Source: Diploscapter coronatus (lineage: Eukaryota; Nematoda; Chromadorea; Rhabditida; Rhabditidae). From it: DNA of 64,000 nucleotides. The notes under the pieces were generated by a model, which worked only from the letters and a program-made list of their open reading frames with translations, did not search any database and had not been told where the DNA came from. The stretch spans positions 26,497,201-26,561,200 of the forward strand of contig OZ038422.1 in assembly GCA_964036155.1 (NCBI GenBank). The letters are read 5' to 3'. The number at the start of each line of letters is the position of its first letter. Within the stretch, counting starts at the first letter, position 1. The translations under genes and the position numbers were made by a program. Shown one piece after another: positions 13,708-28,579 of this stretch.

Positions 13708-16700
13708 ATGAAGGTATTTACGGTAGGCCTGGACGAAAAAGAGAAGGCCAAACAGTCCTCTGAGATCGCTAAAGAACATGTGAAAAATACGGAGACTAAA
13801 GTACCGTATTCCAAAAAGTAGCATATAATGCCGAATTTTAAGGTTGATGTTGAAAATGCCAGACCAGTAAGCACCCCTCCACCCACAATAATCATTCCCA
13901 GAGGTCCACCCACGCAACGAAGATACAAGACAGTTTGCGGATGTAATGAATTCATTAAAATTAGAATATCAAACATCTGCTCCAATGCTAAACTCACAAT
14001 TGTTTCCTATTTATTTTTAGCATTCGAGCTTATTTTACTTAATTATATATTTTAAATTTATCCATTTTTAGTATGGGCCTGGCTCGTTACCGCATTTTTC
14101 CTGGTTCTGTTGTGTTTGGCAATTTCGGAAATCGCCTACAATCGGCAGAGGGATAACGCGTTTCTGAGACTGAAATGGTAATATTCTAATTTTTAGTAAT
14201 CTGAAAATAATTACAATTGTTACATACGAAATAGTATGAGAAAATAATATTTTTCTTATTGAAACTTTATACTAATTGTATGCAATGCATGCAACGATAA
14301 AACTGTCTTCAAATTTCAAAAATTGAGAAATTTGAAATTGATGCACGAATTTTAGGGCGGAGCTTCGTCAGAGAATGCTGGGATATGAGTTGCTATCCAG
14401 GGCAAGACAGGAAGAACAAAATGCTGCACAGGATAAATTCACCTTCCATTCTAATGGGTAACTTTAAAGCCTAATTAAAAATTCCTATCTCAAATATAAA
14501 TATTAGTTTTTTTTTTTTTTTAAATTTTTATCGTTCAAATTTTTAAGACATTATATTTTATCTAAAAATTATCATCTTAAGCATTCATATTGTAGGTTCT
14601 TTCGTTTTTATATCTTATGATTTATAAAATTCATATGTAAAACATCAGCCTTAAGTATATTCTCTTCCAACCTTGCATATACAATAGTCTCTTTTCGGCT
14701 AACAATAGAAATCCGGAAAGCTGATCTTCATTGTATTCAATTTTTGCAGAGTGGAAACGCTGCCATTGAAAAGTGAAGATCAAACTAATGTCGGTGAAAT
14801 CAATAAGGATGAGTCAACTGTGAGTCGATAAATCCATAGAAGACAATATAAGTCTAAAAGTCATGATCATATATTTTTAACTTGTGCTATTTTCATAGAA
14901 TTTTTACTATAGGGAAATTTAAGTGCATATTTTTCCTTAAAAGAAAAATATTTGATTTTAGCCCAAGGATTCTCGACTTACCTTCCTCGAGTCAATTCTC
15001 AACAAAATCAGAGAAAAAGCTCAGGAGGCCGGAATTAATACCGATCAGATGAAGGTAAATATTATCTTCAAAAAAAACTATTCCTGATCCAAATTTAGGT
15101 CCAAGTCATTGAAGTCAAGCCGATGGAAAATGAAGGCTCTGTAAGTTATTTTTAAAATAAATTATAAGATCAAATTGAAAATATTATTAGATAAATTAAA
15201 TATCTGACTAGATTATATTAAATTTCAAATTTAAGTTCGACCAAGCTATGGCAGACGGTTTCGGAGAATACGCTATGCCAAAACAGGTCTTCAATTCCGG
15301 ACCTGAGGACTTCAATGGCCCGATGTATTTATTTAAATATTAATATATAATTACTTAAAGCATAACTTCTAATACTAATACGTTTGTTGTGATCAAAACT
15401 AAAATAGACATTTCAGATATAATATTTTTCGATATTATTTAAAATCACCTAACACCAATATGATTTGAAGTGCTATGGGATAAATTCTAAATAGAAGATT
15501 GGACCTCTATTTTTCTATTTTAAATATAGGGGTCTTCTATTTTGGAATTTATACAAGAGTGAGGCTTCAAATAGTTAGAGATGTTCAGCCCAATGTTTCC
15601 GGCTTTTGGAAATCCACTAGACTTCTCCGCATCAGGCTCTCCTTTCCCCACACCTTTCAACTTCTACCGTAACAATCCTTTCACCAGCCGTGTAATGTCT
15701 CCTCCTTTCCCTATCAATCGGTAACTGCCTTAATTAACCCACACTTGCTCTAATTAACTTGAGTTAATTGCCCCAATTATCTAGGGTGCCGGACTATTTC
15801 ATGCCTGAATCTCAGCCTATGGCCAATTTCTACGACTACAACCAAGAAAGCCCTCAGATGAGAATCACCCACCATTTCGGAAGGGTAATTAAACTAAGTA
15901 GTTACCCGGCTAATTAAATATAATTATAGAGTCAGAATCAGCCGCAAAGAATTGTTGCTGAGTTATATGGACAGCAATCACCGGAAATGTACAGAACTCT
16001 GTTCCAAAATCAACAGCAACAACAGCAGCAAAATTGGGTATTCTTAATTTAAATATTTTTCTGGAACTAATATTTCCGATTTTCACAAATAAATAACAGC
16101 TAACTTATCGTTTACAACTTTCATTTCTTAATCAGATTGACCTTTCTAATTCTAAATTCTAAATGTTTAAATCAAACTTAAATCTTAGCCCAATTATGGT
16201 ATGGACCAATGGGGTAATTCAAACGGCTATAACAATTACAACGGTATGTGGCAGCGATCGATGAACGATTTTCCGAGGGTATTTAAATGATATTTAATTT
16301 TAATGGAATGCTTATTTTAAATGCAAATACTTAAGTACCCCTCCGCTTTTCAACCCCAGCAACAACAAAGCCAGCAGCCCTTTCCATTTCAGGCTCAGGT
16401 ATTTTTATAGTTTAATCGAATTTTAAAATATCGAAGTTTAGAACCAACCCTTGAACCTGCAGTGGACTGGAGAGCAAAATCAACAGCAACAACAGTTGCC
16501 TTGGTACATTAGTCAAGATCCTAGTAATAAGGTAGGAGTTTCATATATCTTCTTGAAAAAGGTGGTTCATATATCTCGATATTTTAGGCATCAGCCCCCG
16601 TCTTCCAGCCCCATCCCACGTTTTCGTCAAATTCCCTCCCAAACGAGCCCGTTTACTGGGTTGACAATACTGCTGCAAAAGACTCGACGGGAAGCGATGG

Positions 16701-17744
16701 GTTTGAGAAGAAGGTTGAAAAATTAGAATATCTACAAATTTAAAAATAAACATGGAAATTGGCATATTTTAGGAGCAGATTAACATCCCTGCCGTAGACG
16801 AAATCACCGAAGAACCTTCGGAAGCCGTGCCAGTGGATGATAAATGGAAGGTCAACGCCTGGCAACAAACCGTATCCAATACGGATAATATCGTGAGTAA
16901 ATTTTAAAAATAAACGAAGATCGCTTTTTATTCTAAATTTTCATTTTCACCAAGCTTAAATAGTTTTGGATGACATGAATATCACTTAGTTTTAAAAATA
17001 TGTGAAACTCAGCACTATTTTTACCTAATTTACTTGAAACTTTAGCATACGCAACCTTAGGCAACATAAAGATGCTTAAGCAGCCTTAAATAATAATAAT
17101 AAGAAGAACTGCCACCTGTTTTATATTTTCCTTCAATTATTTACTTTAGGTCGACTCCGCTGTGGCACCTGCTAATGCAGAGAGTGCGGAAAGCACCGTA
17201 ATCGATGGAACGGCCAATGCTAATAAGGACTCGATTAACGCTAATTCGGTCGAGGAAGAAAATACCTTCTTGCCGATTAGAACCGCTCAGGATAAGGTAG
17301 TTTACATCATTCAATGATTAGAATAATTCAGATTGAGACATATTTCTAAGAAACTGATTTTTCTAAATAAAATGGATTACGATATTCTCCTGAAACAGGA
17401 TAAAAATTCTTTCTTTTTATGATGCTTCTTTCTAAATAATTTTGATAGCAATACTTTTTTTTTATTTTTCATACAATTTTTATTAGAATATTTTTAAGAT
17501 AACTATGATACAGATTTTAATTTCAAATAATAATTAGTACTACGGTATTTTCTTGAAAATAGAAAGAGAACATCTATTTGCCTATGAATGCGCAATAATC
17601 CTGCCTTTTTGTCGCCCAAAATTGCATCATAATTGTTGCGTCATTGAAAAATTTGAATTTTAGGCCGACGACACCCCTTTGTCTGATGACATTCGACACT
17701 CACCGTTCTTCCAGATTGATGATCCAAATAGTTTCAAGCATTAA
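13708..17744 (+). CDS. Single-pass membrane protein with Q/N/P-rich ectodomain
   Basis: Function unknown. The start ATG at 13708 follows a TCTCTTCAG acceptor ending at 13686, probably a trans-splice site. Residues 1-64 are polar and then Pro-rich (VSTPPPTIIIPRGPP) and would be cytosolic. One hydrophobic segment at about 65-84 (LWAWLVTAFFLVLLCLAISE) acts as a signal anchor, so the remaining, much longer part should be extracellular or lumenal. That part is first charged and helical (LRQRMLGYELLSRARQEEQ), then low complexity with repeated Gln runs, Asn/Tyr stretches and MFSPMFPAFGNP-type segments, and ends acidic (FFQIDDPNSFKH). About sixteen exons join in frame. One junction (15324 to 15583) lacks an ordinary GT-AG pair. 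No family is recognised; low-complexity matrix or cuticle-associated proteins are possible parallels. Confidence 0.75.
15482..15550. repeat. Intronic hairpin in membrane-protein gene
   Basis: AAATTCTAAATAGAAGA (15482-15498) pairs with TCTTCTATTTTGGAATTT (15533-15550) with a two-base interruption. It lies in the intron whose splice boundaries are non-canonical. A smaller hairpin with the same AAATAGAAG/CTTCTATTT arms is found at 42238-42265. Confidence 0.75.
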
Positions 17745-18429
17745 ATAATTTGTATTTAAAAACTCTTTTATTCGCGGGATATCTTTTTTTAAAAATTAGA
17801 TTAAGAATTCTCTAAATGTGAATATCAACCCGGTTCTAGTAACTCTGTGTAAGACTTAGACTGATCACGATTTTCCCTAGATTGAAATAATTTATTCACG
17901 ATCTCCAGTGGCCTTAGTTTTGACAGGCTTTTCTAGTAGAAATCATTTACCACTTTTTGGTAAATCTATCATCGACTTTAAAATGTTTCACTTAGTCTTC
18001 CAAAAATAATTCCATTCACTTGGTTCATTCTACGCGTTCCTCAGTCATATTCTGTAGATATGATGTGAAAATAAACTTTCCTTGATTTTTAAACGATTTA
18101 TTATCGATGACACTTATTTACATCATTTAATCTTAAATGATAAGGCTTAAAGTATTGATTACGAAAAATATAGTCGCTTAAAATAAGTGACATTTTGAAT
18201 TGGTGATCAATTTGAAGTTATTATTATTTCGTAAAATGCTAGATCACCAAGCCAAATTAAGTTGAGCAACCTGAGATCATATGGAAATTAATTCAAATTC
18301 AGGTTCGAGTCTATTTTTCGAGAAATTCGAAATAGTTCGTCCTCTCTAATAGCGAAAACTTCAATTTTGATATTTTCCCCGAATAATAAACTCTAACCAA
18401 AGCCAATCATAAATCCGGATTTTGAGGAT
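17745..18429. other. Convergent intergenic spacer
   Basis: This lies between the 3' end of the + strand membrane-protein gene and the 3' end of histone H1 on the - strand. It is AT-rich, with AATAAA near 18070 as a plausible poly(A) signal for the + gene. I see no exon. Confidence 0.5.
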
Positions 18430-19241
18430 TTATGCCTTGACGGCCTTGGGCTTGGCGACAGTCTTGGTGGTCTTGGCCTTGGGTTTCTTGGTGGGGCTCT
18501 TGGGCTTCTTGTTGAGCTTCTTGGCCGGAGACTTGGGCTTAGCGGCGGCCTTCTTGGTGGTGGTCGTCTTCTTGGGCTTCTGGAAAATAGAAATTAAAAA
18601 AAACTAACCTAATTTTGAAAACTTGTCAATCTTAGAAGAAGTTTAGTTAGACATGATAGAAAAATGGAAAATTTATAGCCTTCTAATAGACCATAATAAA
18701 TTTTATGCATTTATAATTGAAAGATTAGTTTGGTTTTCAGGGAAAAATGAATTTTTAAAGACTTACGGTAGCCTTCTTGACCCTCTTGGCGACCTTCTTA
18801 GCCTGGGCCTTCTCAGTCAATTTGAACGAAGCTCCAACGATCTTGAGCTCACCCTTGGTGACTCCACGCTTCAGCGAGCGGCGGAAGTGCGATTTGATCT
18901 AAAATAAGACATTTTTACAAGAAAAAATCCAATTTTGTCAAAAGCTCTTTTTCACTGATATGAAGTCATTTTTTGCCAAAGGTAGCCAAGCTCTCCCACC
19001 TGGGGCATGTTGGTGCCGAGATTGTAATGGGTCTGGAGGTACTTGAGGATGGCCGGTCGGCTGGAGCCTCCTCTTTCCTTGAGCTCAGTGATCGCCTTGC
19101 GGATCATCGATCCGTAGGTCGGGTGCGAAGCGACCTTCTAAATTAGAGTAATTAAACGGTTCAATTATGCTAATTAAATGAGCTAGCTACCTTGGTGGTG
19201 GTGGTGGCCTTCTTGGCGGGAGACTTGGTGACAGTGGTCAT
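18430..19241 (-). CDS. Linker histone H1
   Basis: Binds linker DNA and the nucleosome entry/exit point in the nucleus. Four exons (19241-19191, 19137-19000, 18898-18767, 18579-18430) with GT-AG introns give a protein of about 156 aa. The start MTTVTKSPAKKATTTTK is a short basic tail. The globular winged-helix domain covers about residues 18-90 (HPTYGSMIRKAITELKERGG, then AILKYLQTHYNLG and IKSHFRRSLKRGV). The C-terminal tail is Lys/Ala/Pro-rich with SPAKK and SPTKK motifs and ends VKA. The introns suggest a polyadenylated, replication-independent H1, although I did not see a clear histone 3' stem-loop or poly(A) signal. It lies 433 bp downstream of the HPD stop on the same strand. Confidence 0.93.
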
Positions 19242-19673
19242 TTTGTAAGTTGTAGGAGAGAAAGATTGCTCGGTAGATCCGACGCTAAGGGCGCGTCCCT
19301 AAGGTCTGGCAATTTGAATAAACGGGCGACAACCTGCCGGGAAACAGACCCCGCCCCACCAGAAAAGACGCCAAGCCACTTTTTCGCGCCAATTCGGTGG
19401 TGCAATCGGGGAAAAGGAGAGACAGATGACCTGTAGCTTGTATATTGCATATCTAGTAGATGAAGGGAAAGATATATGAACACCTTTATTCAGATTTAAA
19501 ATAATACAATGTAGCATAAGGTTAAAATATTTTGAACACGAATATTTATCTTGAACGTATAGAATTTAGATATGCAAAATAATTTGATATGGAATGTTAT
19601 TAGAAAATCTCAGATATGCAGTTTAAACCATTATTATCTTAGAATTTGAGAAAATAAATCTCAAATTTTAATT
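19242..19673. other. Spacer between HPD 3' end and histone H1 5' end
   Basis: At 432 bp this is long for a nematode operon spacer, so it probably holds the H1 promoter. The half nearest H1 (19265-19420) is GC-richer. No motif was assigned. Confidence 0.5.
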
Positions 19674-21763
<2,090 letters not shown>

Positions 21764-24700
21764 TTTTGAAGTAGCGAATAAACTTTAGAAACTCCTGAAA
21801 ACAACCACTATCTGATGTCAAAAGAGCAATATGAATGAGATAAGATAGTCGCGAAAATCGATCTTCAAAGATAGAGGTGAGAAACTTCTAGACAAGTGGT
21901 CATATATTTTAGATGAAAGACCAAGAAATCAATGTGCTATTATTTTCGAAAAGGTAAGATTTCATCAGAAATAGAAATGACAATTATGATGATACGTATT
22001 TATAGAGAAACGTGACAATATAAGAACCACGAGGAGGGTATCGACTTCAATGAAATGGTCTCTAACTGAGAGATTTTAAGACCCAAAGAAATATCTGTCA
22101 AATATATCACGATATATTATTGATAAGACAATCATTTGATTAGAGACTGGTAAAATCTGGAGAGGGAAGAGAAAAATACTGCCTTTGCAACGAAATATAT
22201 CTCTGCCTGTCATTCCATTTATGGTTGCGTTTCAAAGAAATCAAATTATTCGAAAATAACATTCAATATTTAGAGAGTGAAAAGATCTAAATTATTGAAA
22301 AATATCACGGAAAATAAAGAGATCTAAACATGACGACGAAATAAATGCATTGGCTAGGAACTGAAGCAATCACGTATATCTAAAAATATATCTGATTTGC
22401 TACGCTGAACTTCGGTGTTTGTAGTTTAACTTAGAATACGATAATTATTGTCATTTAAAATATAGACAAAGGCATAAAAACTATTTGTTTTTCTGTGGAT
22501 ATATTTCTCTGGGGAGTCCATTTAGCTATTATGAAGATGTGTCAGGGAAGTTTTAAATATTTGCGTTTCTACTTTAGGAGGCAATTATTTTAATTATCCT
22601 GAAGACTTTATAAATGTCACTCGTTTTCATAGGAATTCTAGTGAATTCTGAACGCTTTTGTTGTTTAATAGTTTTGGATGTTTATTATTCAACATTAGAT
22701 AATTCGCCAATTCGATCATGATGCGCAGATTCTTTTTCGTTACGAGTTCGAGGCTGGAATTTGAACTTTGCTTCCTACGTAGCAATGCTGTACTGGTGCA
22801 TTTTTTACGAGAATATGCGTGACGTCGGAACTTCCTCATGTCGTTTGGGACCTAAGCTGCAACTCTGCAATGTATCTAAGTCCTGAAAGGACCGAGAGAG
22901 ACCCCAATAATTTTCCTCTCAACCGTGAAATCTCTGTACTCCAAAATAGCCATTCCATTTTTGAACCACCAAACCACCTGCATTATTTTTAACTGGAGTA
23001 TTTCCATTTTTTCCTGAGCAAAATTTGCGTGGCGAATTTGAGTCATAGGTCAAAGCTTTGTGACGTATAAATTTTGGCTTTCAAGTCTATGCTTCATCAC
23101 ATGAAAAATTTTTGATCTGTGAACTTTTAGATCAACATGGCAGATAAATCCAGAAGGTATATAGCGCTCACCCACATAAAAATGTCGTATTTTTCTGCAA
23201 ACTTAAAATTTTTCAGATTTTTACGATAATAGAAATGATCATTTTTCCGAAAGAAAGCAGACCTTATAATTCATGAATAATTAACATTTCCGTATTGCGG
23301 AGTTTAGCTGAGAGGAGCCTGAATTTGCAGCCAGCCTAAGGCTTAAGCGAAAGAGGCTGGCGTCAAAATTTTTAATATCTCTAAGTTATTTACTATCGAA
23401 AACTTGGTTTTCATCAAATTTATGCTAATTTTCGTCTAAAAAATCGACCTTCATAAACGTTGCATTTTTCTATATGAAAGCTGGTTTTCGTCTAAATTTT
23501 CTTATTTTTCTAAAAGTCTCAAAAATAGCATCAAGACATTGACATTTGAGGACAATCTAGTGTAGAGGTTGTTAGACCTTTTCATGAGTGTTCCGTGTCG
23601 TTCCTGTCGAATTTGATCCTCTCGATTTTCCGTCCTATTTTCCCGCCAAAATTAGACATCCACGCTTCCTCATCACCCAATTTATTTTTTATTTAAGCAT
23701 AACAAAACAAATTGTGATTTGCATTTTATGCTATACGTCGAAATTCTAGAATTTCACAATATTCGACTAGACATTGTTATAGCGTTATCATTGAATTAGA
23801 AATGTCAAGATTATGCAAAACGCGTTCTATTGATGATATCACTATTTCGATTCGAATTTGAGCAGATTTGACATGAGGTGAATTTTATTAGACTTTTTCA
23901 AACAGAAAATCTGTAATTTCACAACAATTTGCTAGACTTTGTTGATCCCGTTGCCTATGTCATCATTTCGAATGTCGCTATTTGACGTAAAATTTCGAGC
24001 GCCCCTTTGTTAAACACCTCTGACCTCCTGAAAACTTGCAATTATTTCCCATTTTAAAATTGTTAGGGCTTTTCCAAAAAGCCCCCCCACAATTTTGTTT
24101 CCATTATAGTTCAGACTCTAGCTTTTTCCCTCTATTTTACCATAGAAGAAGTAAGAGACGCAGAATAGATTATCCCATTTCCGCCCGTATAATTAGATTA
24201 GTGTCATATAAACCTGAAAAACTTAGACTCCCACCCTTTAACCAGTGAGATTTCCATTCAGGCTACGGTAATCATAAATTCTCATCCCTTTCTCTTCGAA
24301 TGAGAGATTTTTGGTATTATTGAATGAATTTGCGTCATAGGTTTGAATAAGACTTTTTAATTTTAATTTATCCATGACGGAGTGGAACCTCGTGATGGGA
24401 AATTTAGTATTTACTATTTTTCCTTCTTTAAAAGTTGTAAATTATATCAACCATATACTAAATATTATAGTTTCGTGAAGTTTCTTTTCAAGTTTACTGT
24501 AATTTTCTCGTTTCAAAGCATATTGTTCTTTGTGCTTTAGGTCGGTTTCCTGGATTTTCGAAAATTTCGGATATCCCGTTTTATCTCCCTTTTTGCGTCA
24601 TTTTCCTACTGTCATTCACTGAAAAAGGACACGCTTTTCATCAAATCTGGCTCCGATTTTGACCCTTTAAAATTTCGTCCGAAATTCAATTAAAATTTGT

Positions 24701-26496
24701 TTTCGTCTATAAGGAGGCACAAATATAGCGTGTGTAAACATATTTGGAACCTCTTGCAGCTAATTTGGGTGGGAAGGGATTTTGGCAAAGACGGGATTTG
24801 CTTTGGATAAGTCATCGTTCCTCGAGATTTCCACGAAAATGTACTTCTTCTTGTTCACATAATTTTGCTCAGTAAACCTAATTTGGTAAGGTGTGCATGC
24901 ACGCATGTTTTTACAAATCTTCTAGCACGTATGCTAGGGGATTTCTTGAGATCTTCCGATCCTTTGCGAAAAAGAAGGCGGGAATTTCAAGCCTGTGGGA
25001 ATTCTCCAATCTTTCACATAACATCATACCTCATTTGTTACAACCGACGTTTTCCAAGTCAACAATTATTCATGTGTTTGCGCAGTGAAATTCCTCATTC
25101 CATTATCCGCTTCTTGCAATCTATCACTCAATGATAAAGTATAGTTTTGTTAACCCAGACTTTATATGGCGTTCAAAATTTGAGATGGAGCTATTTGTAA
25201 GAGTATCACGTTACGTTTGACCGTGTAACTCTCGAATTTCTACGCGTCTTTTCGCCCACCTAATAAATAAATGATGCACGTTTCGGCGCCAAATTTGGCT
25301 AATTTTCAAACTTTACGGAGTATTTTTATACTTTTCATATTTCTGGACATGTCGAATTTCATTATAGGCAATAAATTTAAGGCCTCGTGACATCCATAAA
25401 ATAAGCACAACCGAAATTTGACGCATTTTCGGCGCTAGACCTTATTGTTAGCGCCCTTAATTCTAACCCATCCTGAAATTCAATTAAACTTGTACGAAAA
25501 AAGTGAGAATAGGGAGATTTAGTATAGTTGTGAATTTCGTATAGGCAATGTCGTATCAAAGCCAGCTTTTCAGCTATAATAAAATTTTTGACTGTTGGTC
25601 TTTTTCTTTTCATCTATTTTTCCACCCGAACTTTTACTAATGACCCGATAATAGAATTGCACTACTCGGTAATTATTGCAAATTGCAAGGAAAACCACGT
25701 GTGCGTACTAATTTCCTGTTTTTCCTCTAAATTTACGTCACTACTTTACAGTAGGTCTTTTTTATTCCTCTAAACATTTAACGATCTTTCATGGTTCTCC
25801 AAAATTCAGCTAATTTCCGTAGCATTGTTCCTGGCAAAATGATAGAACAACCATTTCTCACCATTTTATTTTTCCCTTTATGAATAATCGTTTCGTAATA
25901 CATCAATATCGTATTTTCAATTTTCATATGTTACGATTAAATATCGTATTTTTTAGTAGAAGTCTAAGATTAAAATACAGTACGTTTTTCATGGCGATTA
26001 TTGTTATTTTGAACAGGAATATTTAAATATTTACACCTGTTTTCTAAAGATTAACTAATAAAAACGTGAATTTTTCATTTTACTTGGTTTTTGCGTGTCC
26101 CTACGAAAATTTCATTATCACTAATCGGAGGCGGGTAGACGCTTTTTCCAACTCTTCACTGATATGATCGCCTTCTTTTAAGGCGCAAGTCTTATTTTAA
26201 GTACCGCATTTTAAGTGTTTGCGACATAATTTTGCGCATTTTTTAAGCAGCAAAAATCAGGACTTTGGATGTGCACTGCACAAATCATCAAGTACCTTCT
26301 TATCTTTGCACCTTCTACTCTAGTAGGCGTATATTTGAATTTCAACTCGAAAAAAATTGTTGAGTAACCTTTAAAAGTCGTATTTTTTACATGTCAACAT
26401 TCTTATGAAATATTTGCATCTATATAAATTCGTCATTCACTTCGAATCTGTGTATAATTTTAAATAGTGATGTTGGTTTAAATTCTCATAATTCAG
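21764..26496. other. Long intergenic region, no gene recognised
   Basis: Upstream of HPD on one side and of the small peptide gene on the other. I found no chain of exons with protein character. Diverged tracts around 23390-23500 contain repeated GGTTTTCATCAAATTT / GTTTTCGTCTAAATTT units. An isolated exon-like piece at 23138-23156 (AACATGGCAGATAAATCCAG, then GTATAT) has no supportable continuation. Confidence 0.5.
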
Positions 26497-27521
26497 ATGT
26501 TGCTAATCACCCTATTCAATCTGCTATCAATCTTTGCTGCAGTTAGAGCTGTCCGACAGTATATGGTTAATGAAAATACAAACGGTATGTTTAAACCTTA
26601 AAATATGATCTAATTTAAGCCTAGCTAAATTTGAAAGAAGGATCTTCTAGACCACCATAATGAGATTTACTGTGATCCTTAAAACACCGTAACCTTACGT
26701 AAAATCTTCAGAAGACTTCCGACCGTATCTCGATGACGGCTCAGATGACGTACGCTGGATTCAGAAGCGTCATGTCGACCCTCTGAACATACCGAGAATG
26801 GTTAAGGAGCCACCTCTCAAAAGGGATATTTCATCCAAGAAATCAGTAAGCGATTTGTAAATATATACAATTCTAAATTTGGAAACTAATGTTTTAAATA
26901 TCCCTAGCGTAATTATGGGGCATTGATCACTTAGATCGTCTGAGATAGGATTTCGAGATTATCATATCAGGCGATTTAAAATCGCCTATACTTAAGCGCG
27001 GAATAGAGATTTACTGTAGCTTCTTTAGGATCTTCCGCCCTTCCCCGTATATCCGAGGCAGAGTAAGCACGTCGTACCGCTGAGGAAACTCTCAGAGCCG
27101 CCCTTGAAAAGGAACTTGGGTAACCATTTCCAGCGTCATTATCCCAAATTACGCTTAAATCGCAAACTTCAAACGGAAATTTGTTGATATTTTATTAATC
27201 CAAAAACAGTCCTGATCTTCTTAAATCTAGCGAAAACCCTTTGAAGATGATTTTTAAAATGCTTGGTCATGTTCCAATTTCATTTAAATAAAAGCGATCA
27301 AACCACGAACTATTGTTTACGACTTCATAGACGAAATAATTATTTTTCCAAATAGTTTGGCTGCAAAATGCAAATGCGGAATAAGTGCAGGAAAACTAGG
27401 TTATGAGGAAAATTTTGCGGAGGACTGAAATTAAATGAGTTTTTCAGAGGATTGGTTTGGTGATTCGCTACGGTTGAAACGGCGATCGGCACGTCTAATT
27501 AGGGAGTTTCTCTATCGATAG
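26497..27521 (+). CDS. Putative neuropeptide-like precursor (HVxPL...EPPLKR peptides)
   Basis: Small secreted precursor of 128 aa, not recognised from any family I know. Exons 26497-26584, 26712-26845, 27029-27119 and 27448-27521 join with GT-AG introns and close exactly in frame. The ATG directly follows AATTCAG, a probable trans-splice acceptor. Residues 1-18 (MLLITLFNLLSIFAAVRA) form a signal peptide with no later membrane segment. Dibasic sites follow at K48R49, K66R67, K101R102 and K115R116R117. Two related blocks lie before processing sites: HVDPLNIPRMVKEPPLKR (50-67, just after KR) and HVVPLRKLSEPPLKR (88-102). Exon 2 carries the first and exon 3 the second, as if by exon duplication. 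The products would be NLEDWFGDSLRL and a C-terminal SARLIREFLYR besides the repeated peptide. No Gly-Lys-Arg amidation site is seen. The peptide-hormone role is inferred. Confidence 0.75.
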
Positions 27522-28461
27522 TCAGCAAGGATTACGATATTTTCTAAATATATGACTTGGTGACCTCATGTTTAAAATTGAGACAATGAATTTTTAGCAG
27601 TCTGAAAAGTAGTTGCAATACAATGCTATTATATATCAACCTCAAAAATCCTATCTTGATCTTGCATTTGATAATGGAGCTACTTTTCCAAATTGATAAA
27701 ATTCTAATGATGTCACTAAGGTTATATTAAATTAAGCCTACACTTACCGTATGAATTCAAATCCAAATGAAGTTACGGCATATCTTTTCTTTCATAATTT
27801 AAATTTAAAAGCGGCTAAATTTAAGTGCTTAAATTATGAATATAATCGTTTAGCCACTTTTGATAGTATTCACTATTATATCGAATTTTTCACTGTTTTA
27901 TATTCTAGACTTCAAAAGAGTGCACGTAGAATAACTATTGTTCATTAGATATTTTCGATTTACTTTTAATTTCTAAGATCTGAATTTAATTAATAACTTA
28001 AGTGATCTCGAAAGATTTATATGATAACGATATTCTGATAAGCAACATTCGTCATCTCAAACCGATACGATATTATTGGGTACTCCTAAACACAGAACCT
28101 AAGACCTGTGTTTGAATTAAATGTTATTTCAAATAACTACAAAATATGCTCACAGGGATATCATTTAAATAGCTATTTCGCAGAACAAGTCCCTGTGAGT
28201 AAACATTCCTTCATGAATTAGCCTGATTTCCCGAAAAAATATTCAGTTTTTGTCTAGAAAACGTACTTTGCTCATATCTTACCACTAAAGTCGCAACTTT
28301 CTGATGAAAAAGCAAAAATAAGCATGAAAATGCATTTTTCCAAACCTGATTTCTATCGAATAAACCAATTCGAATTGTGATAAAAATTTATTAAAAGCGA
28401 GAAGAAATATCGAATCACATTAATGTACAACTAGAAAAGTAGCACAAAAATTCAAATAAAG
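27522..28461. other. Intergenic, no gene recognised
   Basis: AT-rich DNA downstream of the peptide gene. The only structure noted is the hairpin at 28149-28199. Confidence 0.5.
28149..28199. repeat. Short inverted repeat (hairpin)
   Basis: CTCACAGGGA (28149-28158) and TCCCTGTGAG (28190-28199) are perfect 10-base inverted arms with a 31-base loop, in intergenic DNA. Confidence 0.7.
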
Positions 28462-28579
28462 TCAAAAATTGGTAGATATCAATAAGTGAAATATGAAGGC
28501 CACGCTCAAAAGTCCAAGGGACACAAAAGCTCGTGATTGCTGAGTCGAATTTTCGATAGGCGAATTACTGTGGGGTCTC
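28462..28579 (-). CDS. Possible orphan last exon with hydrophobic (GPI-type) tail
   Basis: After a TTTTTAG acceptor this frame reads a polar stretch (RPHSNSPIENSTQQSRA), then a hydrophobic run (FVSLGLLSVAFIFHLLIS), then TNF and a stop. A hydrophobic C-terminus preceded by small polar residues is typical of GPI-anchored proteins or tail anchors. I cannot find the upstream exons with confidence. An open frame at 29257-28937 on the same strand starts with a signal-peptide-like MKIEIFLVISYILSLMSA and could belong to it, but the link is not supported. It may be chance. Confidence 0.25.

Noticed and set aside
18422..18907. Two + strand open frames across the histone gene
   Set aside because: They are antisense to histone H1 exons, and one runs across an H1 intron.
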